Below, piece by piece: positions 9,532-22,293 of a stretch of 64,000 nucleotides of DNA (its first letter is position 1; every line of letters begins with the position of its first letter). The notes below the pieces were generated by a model. It was not told the DNA's origin and did not search any database. It saw nothing but the letters and a program-made list of their open reading frames with translations. Origin of the DNA: Helopsaltes ochotensis. Its lineage: Eukaryota; Chordata; Aves; Passeriformes; Locustellidae. The translations under genes were made by a program, and so were the position numbers. The stretch spans positions 124,001 through 188,000 of the forward strand of contig VXBM01000339.1 in assembly GCA_013400155.1 (NCBI GenBank). The letters are read 5' to 3'.

Positions 9532-12500
9532 CAGCGGAGCCGTTGGGCCGAGGGGCAGGGCCGGCCGCAGGCCCCGTCCTGCCGCTGCTCGCGACCCTGC
9601 CCGCTGCGATCCTGCGGGTGCGGCCGCTCGTTTCGAACGGATTTTTGGGTCGTTCCACACTCCGCGAAACGAGACCGGCCTCTCTCCTTTAACGGAGCTT
9701 CGCTTGCTTCGTCCTGCAGTGTCCACGGTTATCTGTTTCTTAGCTGAAAATGTGTATTGCAAATGTACGATTTTTACAGCTGGGGGATTTTTTTCGTGGC
9801 TGCGCAAGCATAAGCTTTAATGAAAAACTGGAGTCTGTAATACTTTAATCTGGGCGCTGTTAAGGTCCTGTGACCTGGTGGGGCTGAACTGTCATGTTGA
9901 ATGTGGATGACGGTGTTGTGAAGGCTTCACATCAGGATAAGGTCGTAGAACATCCACTTAGGAATCATAGCGGTAGAGACTGAGTAATACTGGAGGGGAA
10001 TGGCCTTCTGTATCATTCTGAGGAGATGTTTTACAACTTTTAAAGACTATTTATGTGCATTGAACTGTTCCTTCTTCATGGGCTCCTGGTTTACGTAGAG
10101 GTCATACCTTTATTTTTAACGTGCTTTTTAACTGAAGCGTGGCAAATCTCTTCCAGGCTAAAGTTAGTATGCTTCTTTGTTGTCAGTGTTTTTACTTGAG
10201 AAACTGTTGTTTTGGACTTGGCGTTGTTTGGGGCTGTGTGCAGTGACTCTTGGATTCACATAAGAAAATGCCTCTCAGGGTTTTTCCCTTCCCTGTCCTT
10301 TAGTGCTGCCTTGTACTTCTATGCTGCGTAAAGGCGATTGTAATTGGGATAATTTCAATAGACTGTAAGTCACAGTGTTGCTGAGCTCAGATTATCCTGC
10401 ATTCTCCAGTGCAGGTAACTTCACGAAAGGAAGCTAAAAAGTGCTAGATTTTTAGCTCCCTTGACAGTATTGAGGTAGTGTAGTTATGAAGGGTTATAAG
10501 AGAATATGTATTCCACAAAGTTAAAAAATCCTACGTGCTTTTAGGCAGATGATAGTATATTACTACAGCTAGGTGAAACTTACTGCTGTGATACTTTTTC
10601 TGAAAAAGCCTGTGCATAAGAATTAGCTTATACTTTCTTGAATGCCGCTCTGTTATCTGGAGGAGATAGGGGGAAAAGTAAAATTACACTTGGAGAGTGG
10701 GAGTTTATTTCTTATGCTTGACTCTTTGCTGCTATTGCTAAACAATAATTTTTCATTGCCTTAGCTACTAATAGTTTGACTGTGTTTAGCAGGTACTTAC
10801 TTGCATAATTTTAGTTGAGCAATAGTGGTGGACTGTGACACATAGAAACCACTCCTGGCCACTGGCTATGTGTTTTATGCCTCTCCCCTTACTGGATGAA
10901 GGGGAGCATCAGTGTGCTCTGCGTTCTACAGTTACAAGATGTGCTGGTGTTTCGCTGCTAAGTTCTGTGAGACAAGCCAGTAGCCGTGTAATGCTGATGA
11001 TTTTTAAGCAGTCATAGTGCCTTGGGCTAATAAAAACACTCTTGTCTGGTACACTCTAAGTGTTTTAATTGAATTTATAAATAATTGATGATAGGTGAAT
11101 GTTAATTTTCAGAGGTTTTTATCAGCTTTTTATTACTCTTAGAGCTGATGCTTTATTTGAAAGCTGAGGGTGATATTTAGTATCTGTTATTCCTCAATCC
11201 TCGCTGTTCTGAAGTCACTGTGGGCTTTATAGTCAGAACGTGAGATTTAGCAAATTGAAGAGGAGAAAACCTCTTACACACTCCGTCTTCATTTCCCTTT
11301 ATGAAGTTATATTTCTTTGAAGGAAATGATCCCTATGAGATTAATTTTTTCTGTTTAATCTGTTAATGGAGTGGGGTGAGGATCTAACCTTTTAACAGTT
11401 TAGCTGCAGTATTCGTTCAAGTCTGTTGCTGGCATGTCCCAGCAGCACAGTATCCCAGGATGTCCTGCTTTCTCAGTTTTAGGGAGTTACCTGCACTCCT
11501 TGGTTTCTTGATCAAGTCTGCCTTCTAGGAAATTAAATGTGCCTGATGTAAGTAGTTGTTTGTGCTGGGCTGCAAGAGCATGAGAACTTTGGTTTTATTG
11601 TGTAAAATGAGGTTCTCTTCATACAGCAACTTAGTCTTAACTAAGATGGATGAATAGTAGGGAAATAAACCTCTTACTTTTAAGAATCTTAATAACTAGA
11701 TAGTTGGCCATTTAAGAAATAGAAGAGTATAGATTTTTAAAAGGTTTCTTCACTATTTCTTTTAGAGATTGAAGGAAGATGTCTCCCTTAACTGATCTCA
11801 CTAGATTATGACCTTTCCCATGGTTTTTAGGCCATAATGGTTGTTTTTTGCAGCAATCATCAGATTAAAATACTCTACTAGATATATTTACTGAGAAGCA
11901 GCTAGTGTAAATATTTGAGAAGTCAGAAAACCTTTTATTTGTGTGGGATGTCACAGATTTAAGTAATGGGTGTTCTGAGGAAAAAATAATCAAATACTGT
12001 GTTTGAAAAAATCCTTACTTTTATCAAAAGGTCGTCAGGATATTTTTATATTAGATCAGGTATTGCAAGAGCATCAGTGTAAAACTGTGGAACTGACACA
12101 AATCTGCTGCATAACCAAAGGCTCTTCTTCAGTGCATGCATGCATTGAGCTCTGCTGCTTTGAGTGACCAGACCTAGAGGTAAGGCAGTCCTGAAAGAAG
12201 TGATTCTCTGTACAAGTAAGGAGACCTCTCACAAGGTCAGTAAGTAATTACATTTCTTACAGAGTTGCCTCTGCAACCCTCTGGGTAGCACGTTTTGTTT
12301 AGCTTTGCCTCAGTACACTGAACACCTATATAGAGGGAGTGCTTTATGTTCTGTATGAGAGGAGGATAACCACTGTGATGCTGTACATGTGCCTGCCATG
12401 CTTTCTGCAAGTCATTGCTGCTGTGCTGAAATCTGCAGTTGGTGTCTGATGATTTCATCACTTTAGGAGATATAGATCAATAGATTCAGATCCTGACAGC

Positions 12501-13078
12501 TGCTACTCCTTCACTGCCTAAACGTGTCCAGGATCTGCAACATTATCAGTAGAAAACTCTCTTAAATAACTGCTGAGAGAAGATGGAGCATATGCTCTAT
12601 CCAAGCAACTGTTTATCTATCATGAGTTTTTATATTCACTGCATGTGCACTGAAGTAGTAATTACAGTTTTCAGATCCACAATTTGGATAGAGTTTAAAA
12701 AAAATTCCTATCTGGTGGTTTTGGCTTACATTTAGTCATGCTGCCTTTACTAAGAAAAGCTTTAGTGCATTAAAACTTTATAGAGAAGCTGTATAAATGT
12801 AGAATCTTTAGAGCTCTTCCCTTGCGTGTTTTATTCTTGTGAATCTCATTTGATTTAAAATTTTGACTACCTTACAGGAGGCTATCAAATTGCATTAAGC
12901 CACCGTTGCATTGGATGTGTCAGATATAGGAGGAGAAGTCAGAGAACACTCACTTCTTCCTTAGATACAGCTGCAGTCTGCAAAGAGATTGTGGATCACT
13001 GTTGAAGGAATGTGGTACAAAAGGCAGCTGGATAATATTAGTCAGCGTGATCGTGTCATCAGAGCCCAGCCACTGACT

Positions 13079-13477
13079 TGTTCTGATATGCCTTGGGAAG
13101 GCTGACCTGAAACAGACTGGACAGAGCAAGAGAATACAGCAGATATTTACTGAAAGGCCTCTAGGATCCACCTTGGGCAGGACAGGAGCCTGACCGGGAC
13201 TACACCCAGGGTGGTCTAAAAATGGTCACAAAATGGACGATCAGTCACGAGTCTTACGTTTTTATAAGTTTTGGTCCATTTGCATATTGGAGTTTAATTG
13301 TCCAATTACAGCTTCAGGTTGTGAGGTCTCATCCTTGTTTCTCTCTTCAGTCCACCGTTGCTTATGCTTTTGGGCCTGAAAGTTGTCCTTGGTATTCAGC
13401 AGGAAAGGGATTTGTTTTGCCTACCTACTCTGTGAAGAGAGAGCTTACTAGCATTTAAAATGAGGCTCAGAACTACA
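13079..13477 (-). mobile_element. Probable solo LTR of a bird endogenous retrovirus
   Basis: Read on the minus strand, a TATA box (TTATAAAAA, 13258-13266) is followed about 110 bp later by a poly(A)-type signal AGTAAA (13146-13151), then CTGCTGTATTC and CTCTGTCCAG, as in the R-U5 part of bird LTRs I recall. The ends proposed form TGT...ACA with imperfect inverted repeats (TGTTCTGA / TCAGAACTACA). I see no clear target-site duplication, so the ends are approximate. It is antisense to DNAJB4, with no retroviral genes nearby. Confidence 0.5.
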
Positions 13478-16400
13478 CCCCTGGGTAGCACAGAATCTGA
13501 AAAACATGAAAGCTAAAGCTTAAGGCATCAGTTCGAGGGGGTTGGGTGTTTTTGTGGCCGATGTCATGAGAGGAAAAGCTTTGAGAGCACAGAGAATTTG
13601 CTGGTAGCATCTGCAAAATTCTGGGGGAGAAGAGTGAAAGGCCGTGCTTGAAATAAGTTAGGAGTGGAAGTTGCATATGAATGGGCATTAAGAAAGGCTG
13701 CGATGGGCACTGAGAGACTGTAGGCTGTTAAAGGAAAACAAATCATTGTTCTACCTGAGTAGTTGTAGAGGATGGAAGTATTTTAATATATCCCTCTGCC
13801 AGCAGTGCAATGAAAAATGTGCATTCAAGTTCATTAGTGAGTAGATACTTTATTTAAGCCGTAATTAATGTTCAGAATTCTCATCTTGAGGTGGGAAAAG
13901 CTTGATTGCTCTAAAGGGATTGGTGTACTTCCCTATTATCCAGGCCTGATCTCTAGTAGTTTTTCTGATACTACTTAATTAGGCTAACAGTTGTATTTCT
14001 TAATTTGTGATTCAGGGCATCTTATTTTTAAACAAATCGTGCGTGTATCTTAGCGTAAATTTAAAAAATACCCCAAACATAGAAAGGTAAATCTTTTCTG
14101 AGACTGAGGAAAGAAAAATGGAAGAGATAGGTTAAAGGCTTTAAATGTCTAATTCCTTCAGTTTGTAAAACCATGATTGTAACAAGCTTATCTAACCTGA
14201 AAATCCTCTTGAACTTTGTTGTAAGGAACACACGCATATTTTGTGAAAAATAAATGTTTGCAGTGAAGTTTGTGAATGTGTCAGGATATTTTTCTTTAAT
14301 AAATCAATAGCCATGCTACATAGGCTTAAAAAAGTATGAGTGTTGGACTTAATCTCAAATACCACTCAAAAGATCAGTGGATGTTATCATTTGACTTGAT
14401 GTAAAGTGCAAAAGAAAAGGAGATATTGTAAGTTTAAAGAAGCAAAAAAGAAATACACCTGTAAATGTGCTCAGTATGGATTGGTATTTTCTGCAGAGAA
14501 TATAGAAAGGAGATCATTTACTTTCTTCTTTCAGGTTGTCGTGTGTTAGAATTGTGCCCTGTGAGTGAACTGGTTCTGTGCAATATTTTCATAAAACTTT
14601 ATAATTTCCATGACTGCTTATTTGCAGTTGTACTCTGGTTCATCATTGGTTTTTGTACTGTTTTTTTTTCAAAGGGGCAGGGGAAAGGTATGAAGAAAAT
14701 ATGTCACTTCTAAAGTGACATGTCTCTGTAGGACTTGCTCCCATGTAAAGTTTGAACTTCTGTTATGGGTGAGGGAAAATTTTCATGGAACTGTAGAATC
14801 CCAATAGTTTCTTAGTAGAATAGATACTGAAATTTACTATCACTTCAGAACACCTAGATATTTTTCTGCTGAGTTGTTTATCTTTCCATGTGGTGCTTTC
14901 TTTACCTCTTAGCTAGGTATGCACTATTTATTCTAAAGGAATAAAGTAATTTAAGATATTTACTGCAAAGTAGATCTAATAAACTCCTGCTTTTTATCTT
15001 GAATAAAATTTCTAGACTGATGATGAAGGGAGAAAACAGCTATGAAACATAACTTAGCTATGGGATGTGGTTGAAACATTGCAAAGACTAGTAAGCAACT
15101 ATTTTGACTTCTATTACAGCAGATTGTAGTAAATGTAACTAGGGCTGCTTGTCTTTCTGTCTCCTCTAGGTGAAGTACATTCTTAATGACATCTGTTTTC
15201 CTTTCATGTTGAACAGCATTGTGCTGACATCTCCTTCTTGAAGTCTGTCTTTGTACCACAGTTCAGTGTGTGTGTTTTCAGCCTTGCTTGTAAAACTGGC
15301 TGCATGAATCAGAGCAGCTGGGTGGGATTTTGACGAGCACACTCTGGAAAAATCATCTCCTGTGGCCACCTCCTTTTGCTTATGTAAGAACAGTGGGATC
15401 ACATGTCCACAGCAAAAATGTGGGCAGTTCCTTATTTGGTAGTGCATTAATAACCTTGATCTTGCATGAGTGTAACAGCAATTAAAACAGTATAGTGTAG
15501 CTGAGTTGCTTTTCAACTGGATTTATTGTGTTTGCACTTCATCTCTTCATCAAGGCTGAAAAAGTAGTTCATTTTCTACTGGAAACTGGTAGCTTCTGTC
15601 ATTATTAAAGGGGAAAAAACCCCAAGAAAACACAAGCTGAGTTTGCATAGGGATTGTGTAAGCACCTTCCAGCTATCCTTCACCCTCCCCCTCTTGTGTG
15701 TGACCTGTAACGATGATCACTGTCATGTTTATTCAGTTATTTCTCATTGATACCTTTTAATTATGTTAGAAAAAATCCAGTGCTTTTGCAAGAAGAAAAA
15801 AAACTTGCAGACATGACTTCGGTCTGTTCCTTACTTATGGAACATGACTGAAGTAGTGATAAAATTCCAGATAAGTCTGTCAGCCTTCTGCGTAAACATG
15901 TAGAGTATATTCATCGTTAGGAAAATATTTCTATAATGTGTTATGTCTCACTAATGAATGTTCCAAACTGGCAGTGTATTGGGGTAGTGATTTTTTTTTT
16001 TTAATAGAACAACTCTAAATACCTAATAGTAGGCTGAGAACCTTTGGAAAGACAGACTTCTGGTTCAGATCAGGTCACACCTGAGTTGTGTCTGTGCCAG
16101 CGTCACAGAGGCTTTTTGCAAGAGCTAAGCTGTGAGGAATATCTTCCTTCTACAGGTGCCCTGATTCTGTATTGCTGTATCTTTGCTAAGACAGCAGGTT
16201 ATTAATTCTATTGTTTGGTGGAAAAAACCCCATTGGGTTACTTTGTTATGGATGAAGGAATTGTTACTGTGGTTAAGGTCAACAGCAACAGGTGGTAGAT
16301 ACCCTCCTTTTTCTACAGATGAAAGGCTAAAAGAAGAGGTGAGCTGTACTGGACTGCAGCTATCGAAGTAGATATTACATAAAACATACTGCCTATCCTG

Positions 16401-19400
16401 ATGTTTCCTGGGGGGTCAGAACTGTCATAACTGAATTTATGGAGGGTGTTGAAATAAATGCCTTTAAAACACCTTCTTCAATTCCAGTTTCTTGAAGGAA
16501 AGTCAGCAAGGCTTATTGTGGAAACTTGTGCTGAGTTTTCCATTGTCCTTTTCCTCTTAATCAGTGCATAGCACAAGTATTAGATCACAGAAGTTCTCCT
16601 ACACCAGGATTCATTGGTGGAAGAGCTGGTAGGGAGCCAGTGACAGCTCTCGGGGTCTGAGCTGCCTGGCCTTGTGTCCAGTCTCAGCCAGCTCAGAGCA
16701 AATGTTTGGCTTGTGCCAGCTGGCCCTGGGCTGTGGAGTGGGGAACGCTGGACTGCAGAATGGGCTGGCCATTCTGTGCTTACATTTTTAGAGCTATTTC
16801 TGCCCCTTTTGTGCTGCAGGAGTGGGGCTGAATCCATTGACTGTGAATGTCAAATTAGCCTCACTTTTACTGAAAACAGGAATACTTGAAACATCTTCAC
16901 AAGTGTGTAACTAAATGCCTGTTTTTAAAAAGTGTATTTATTGTAAACACCACTGTTGCCCTGCTGCTCAAGTTTCTGAGCCTTCTGATGTTTACATTCC
17001 TGTAATGGAGTTTCTCACGCACTTAATGTAAATAATAAGTTGTTTCATACTTTAGGAGGAGCGAGTTGATGGACTGTTGGTTTGACCAGTGTGATTGGAG
17101 AGGTGGCAACTTCACGCTCCAATCCATGGTCACTTTTAGAATTCTGTAAATGTCGATGTTTATAAATAAACCCTCCCTTTCTTTGCCTTGGACATATCAG
17201 CTTGTGAGCGTGGTCCATTCCTGTGTCTTAACACACCACCTCTCTATTTCACTTAGGTGGAAAACAATAGAGATAGACTTAATATTCACAGTTTATTTTT
17301 CAAGATTTGTATAATAAACACATCTGTAGGACAATCAAGTAAAGGTCTACTCTTTTTTTTCAGTATTTTTTTTCATTGTCTGACATTAGTGCTCTGGTTT
17401 CTTTGTTGAGAAGCCTGCAGTGCATCTCTTACATACTATTTTTTCAGTGTCCCACTGACACTATTACTGAATCTCTAGTGTCCTTTGGCAGGGAAATCTA
17501 TCACTTGTAGAACTTCTTCATTTTATTATTTAAACTGGCTTCTTCTGATTACACTTTAGTTCTGGCAATGGGCATAGACCATAAACGATTCATTTCCTTC
17601 TTTCTCCATCATTTGTTACCTTTCAGACCTTTGTGACTTCTGTGTTTTTTGGAGATTGAAGAATTCAATCCTCCTCAGTTGTTTCTCATGTGGAAATACT
17701 TGCATTTTTTAAAATTATCTGGTATGGTTCTCTGAACATTTTTTTATGTTAAATAATATACATGGTTTCGGGGGAGCTGAAGCAGGCAGAATAGCTGAGT
17801 GTTAGGGTGTAGATGTACTGTTGGTGCTGTAGTGTTCACATGATACTAGAGTAATGTTTTCTGGGGGTTTTGTGTCCCGGTATCTTCTAATACTTAATTT
17901 GCTTTTGTTTTCTACTATGGCTATTAAGCAATCTTGTGTTCTTTTTGACACTGATCAGAATGAATCAGTACTTTAACCTTTTTATAAAGAACATATATTT
18001 TATTAAGTGGTGTAGTCTTCATGCTGAGAAAAGTGTAACATGGAAGCCCGTGGCTGTGTTTAAAGTATAAGTACATCCAGTAAATTAGTCCTTTGTGATA
18101 GTATTGATAACATTCAGGGTCTGAGTGTGTTGGCACTTGAGAATCTGAAAGACTTGGATTTCAGCAGTATGTTTGTTTAAAACAGTTAACAGAAGGGCTA
18201 TAAGACTTTTTACAATCAAATTAGAAGCAGCTAGTCTTGGAGGGAAACGGAACATAGAAGGAACATTAAGCTGTTCATCATATTAAATATCTTTACTTGT
18301 TATATAACCAACAGAGAAGGTTGGTGATGTGAGTCAGAAACCTGACTAGTACAGTGTGATAAATATGTGATTAAGTCTAACTCTTCATTTGCATATGGGC
18401 TATTTCAGGACGGAATTCCTTGAGGCTTAGGTAAATTCCTGCGTGATAACCATCAGAGCAGCAGGTAATTAGAACAAAAATCCGGGCTTTTTATATGTAA
18501 AACCGAAAAAAGGAGTTTGATGGCTACGGTATTTTTCGGCTTTATTTGCCCCGGACTGCTAACTTCAGTAGTGCATTGTGCAGAACTTTGTTAAAATCAA
18601 ACATTTTTCTTGGAGGATACAGAACTTGAGCTTTGCTGTGGGTGTGGGGAGGATTTTGGTAGTAACAGGAGATACTTTTCCATACAGATATTTACAAAAA
18701 TATGTGTGACAACATTCTTAACCACTTGAAGTTCGTATTAGTGTGTTAAACAGGCACAGTCAGTAATGTGAGAGAACCTGTTAAATGTTTTGCATGACTG
18801 GCATTTTTCTGACCACTCTAATTGAGTAAGAACCCCTTTACAGAAATAAATACATGGGTAGGAATTGAAATGGACACACAATCTAAGTAAAGAATTGAAA
18901 AGCACCTGTGGAATGTGCATTCTTTCAGAAGAGGTAAGTCTTAACTTGTAGATGGAAATACTTTGTGTTGCTTTGTGTGGTACTTTGGATTTCCTTTTGA
19001 GTTTCCAAGTCTGGTACTTGGCTGAGGAAAGTAGTTAATCGAACTCCCAAGAAGGGGAGGGAGTTGTGTTTTCATCAATCAGCACATCATTGTTGACTCC
19101 CAGGAACTCTGCCTACTTTCAAATGGTTGTTCGTTCCCTCTGAGTGTGCTGAACAGTTAAAATGTGGAGGATTATTCCAAGAGTATTTTTGTTTATCAGC
19201 TGTAGTAGAGATTGTGATTTATTAGACAGGAATCAGGTATGAGATGTAAGTTTGTTATGTTCTGGTCAGTGTGTAATGGCAATGATTTCCTGAAGAAAAC
19301 TACGTAAAATTTGAAAGTAATTTTATAAAAATTGCTAACAGCTATCTTGCCATGTAGTCTTTTCCAAATAAAATTGAAGACTATGTGAATCACATGCTTA

Positions 19401-21719
19401 AAAGTTAATTTTTGATATTCAAAAGTGGTATCAGTGTATCTCTGGTTTGAGATTTTACACTAGAGATGTAAATTCTGGAATGTATATTTAAAGTATGGTT
19501 TTCCACGAAAGGCCTTAAAAATATGTCCTTTGGCCTGTTGATGGAATTTCATGTATCTTCCAATAATATAATAGACACTGCTTTAAAAGACATACTGCCA
19601 ATAAAAAATAGAAAATATTTTTGTTGATGTTAGGACTGATACAACTTGTCTATAATAAACTTAATTGTAAGTTATGTGGCATTTTACTTTGCTTTTATGA
19701 TTATTCATTTTCATGTAAAATCAGTCCCAGAATCCTTATGTACAGTTAATTTTTTGCTTCTGTCATAATAGAAGTTTTTACAGAGAACTGAAGTAAAAAT
19801 TGGATAAATTTGGTGCTTACTAGGGTATGAAGTGCATGACTAAATGAAGCTTTTCTTTTAGGAAAGAACTGTTATGCTCTGCAGGTTTCACTTCGCATTT
19901 TCTATTAGATATATTTTTGAAAAATCAACTAATTATTGCTTCTGTTGTTAACTCCAAAATTTATTTCTATATATGAGACCAGCTACTGAATAGTTCTGTG
20001 GTGGATCTCTGTTTAATAATAGAATTCATGAATGGGGCTGGCATGTACCAGGTCTTATTCACAGAATAAAGTGTATATAAAGTACACACATAGCTCAGGC
20101 AGCAACTACATCCAGTTAAAGATGGTAAGGAGAAGAGTTGTCAGTTTGTTTTTTTCTGGGAGAACAATGGATGATGTTACAGGAAATTTTTTAATTGTAT
20201 ATGGGTGTACTTTTTTCAAACCATTGTAGATGGATATAAATTTATTCCATTCATAAATGTGGGTTTACAAATATTATGATATTTAGTTGTGAAAGCTTTT
20301 CCTGGGGAGGGATTTGGCTCCTCTGCCTTGACATTTATGTCCACATGTGTATTTATAGTTGTGATCTGTCTGGAATTTGCCTTTGTGGTTTTGTTTGGTC
20401 TCTAATTTGTTCTGTGATCTAGTCCTGTCTTTCTCAGTTTTTGTTTCTGTGGTTTAATAAGTGAGAAGTACAGAAGAAGTGGCTTAATTAAAAGGAAATA
20501 ATGAGCATTTTTCTTAAACTTCAGTTTTCTTCAACATTGACACTGTTCTGCCTAGAAGCTTTTCCTTAAAGTAACATACTGGTGCTAATTTATGATTAAT
20601 CTATAATTTGAGTTCAGTATGTTATTATTATGAATGTTTCCATAATTTATCTCGGGTGTTGTTGTGAAGGCATTTTAAAGAAAGCCACTGATTCAAAGCT
20701 GATATTGTCAGTACAGCTGTTCCAAGACCTGAAGTAGTATGACCCTGCCTCCACTTTCTGCCAAACAAGATGTATAGCTCTTGGCCATACGTATGTGAGT
20801 TAAACTATGGCTCTTCTGAGAGAATAATAGAAAAGACATTCTAAAGCAACAATTCTGTTACTGAATTTTGGGTTGAGACACACTAACTCAAGTGGAATGC
20901 AGTAGTCAGGCTCTGTCTCTGAAGTGGAAATGTTGAAGGAACAATTTTCAGCTTCGTAGTATGTATTTCATACACATTTTTAGATGAAAAAAGGAAGTCT
21001 AGTATTAAAAGTGAACGTCATCGGTTTTGATTGAAGAACATAGAAAATCCTCTAGGTAACAGATTGCTCATATTAGGCAAATTTTGTAAGTTTTCAAAAT
21101 TTTATTCCGTTTTCCTGACAATAAAATTTTTTAATACTCTGACATTTTAGTAATTTTTTACCCCAATCAAGATTAAAAAGCTTGAACTGAAATGCCTTTT
21201 TTATTACTTTTTATTTTATACTGTTTCAAAACCCAGTGATGTAAAGCAGCACTGGACAAAGACAGGCTGTTAACTTTCTCAGTGCAGAATACGAGTACTG
21301 TGACATTACCGTGAAGTAACTTACAAGAACAGAAAGGCACATCTGAGAATGCCTAGTTTGGTGGAAAGTTGTTTTACAGGGTTGACTATAACCAAGAGCT
21401 TCATAGATAACACTTGATACTGGAATGATGATAATTTTCTTGTGTGTATGCCTGAAATGGAATGCAGCTGTTGTATTTGAAGACTGTATAAACAAAGAAC
21501 TGATGATATAGAGGGTTAATGGAGTCATAATGTGATATAACTGTTGAAGAATTAATGTGGTAGAGTGAGGAAGAAATTTAAGTGATGGTTGTGAGAGGGT
21601 TTTAACTGTTACGTTTTTGAGGTGGCTTCCCGGCCAAGTACCTTACTGGGTTTGTATGTCTGAGAATTTTCTTAGCTTTGTTTTGGGAGCAAGCTTAATC
21701 AAATCTTGGATTATGGCTT

Positions 21720-22293
21720 TACCAATCTGAAAGCTCGGCAGTTTGATCTTGATTCTGGGAGGTTTGAGTGAGTTGCAGGACTCACCACTGCTGGCTTGTC
21801 ACAGTGGAGGGCAGCTGTGGCTATGTAGGCTCTCTCAGGCTTTGTGCTCTTAATGCTGCCCAAGCAAACCCGATCAAATCCCAGAACCTCCCTCCCTTCA
21901 TGCTGAAGGTGAAAGTCCACGTAGGTGGTGAGCTCACGTCCCTCCCAGTGTGCTGCAGTGACAACTGGGTGTGAGCAGGTGTGCAAACACTGCAGGTACC
22001 TGTGGGACTTGGACGCAAAGTGTCAGTCTCTGAAGGAGGACGTGACTGAAATGCAAGGATTCTGGGGAATGGGTGTACTGACAGACGGCCCTGTGATGTT
22101 TCCAGGTTCTACTACAAAAGGGGACATCAAGGTAGAAATTCAGAAACTTGTATCGGTTTGGGACGCATTTAGGAGGAAACATTTCGAAAGGGTGTCTCTT
22201 CTGAAGAGGTTCAGCAACCCATCCCCCACAGGCTTTCACGGGTTTGAAAGGATTTTCCTTGCAGAAAGAGAAAAAACAAAATTGTTTATATAA
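21720..22293 (+). pseudogene. Decayed ORF, possibly retroelement-derived
   Basis: GC-richer block in AT-rich intron. Two overlapping open frames (21768-21974 and 21925-22293) look like one ancestral frame broken by a shift near 21950. The second encodes a Cys-x2-Cys motif (CEQVCKHC) followed by a charged coiled-coil-like stretch (KCQSLKEDVTEM), a style I associate with retroelement ORFs common in songbirds. No family is assigned. Chance open frames remain possible. Confidence 0.3.

Larger units (their letters stand above)
8160..9640. promoter_or_regulatory. CpG island, bidirectional FUBP1/DNAJB4 promoter
   Basis: GC- and CpG-dense block between the FUBP1 ATG (8707) and the first DNAJB4 donor (9178), fewer than 475 bases apart. 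The upstream TSS region has no TATA box. Visible motifs are CTCGCGAGA (8828-8836), nearly the palindromic TCTCGCGAGA element of housekeeping promoters, an E-box GTCACGTGAG (9019-9028), and GC boxes. Exact start sites cannot be read. A 99-base gap interrupts the downstream half. Confidence 0.8.

Noticed and set aside
8109..9820. Many long open frames on both strands around the FUBP1/DNAJB4 CpG island
   Set aside because: High GC removes stop codons. None resembles a protein, and some run through N. Only the FUBP1 exon 1 frame is supported.
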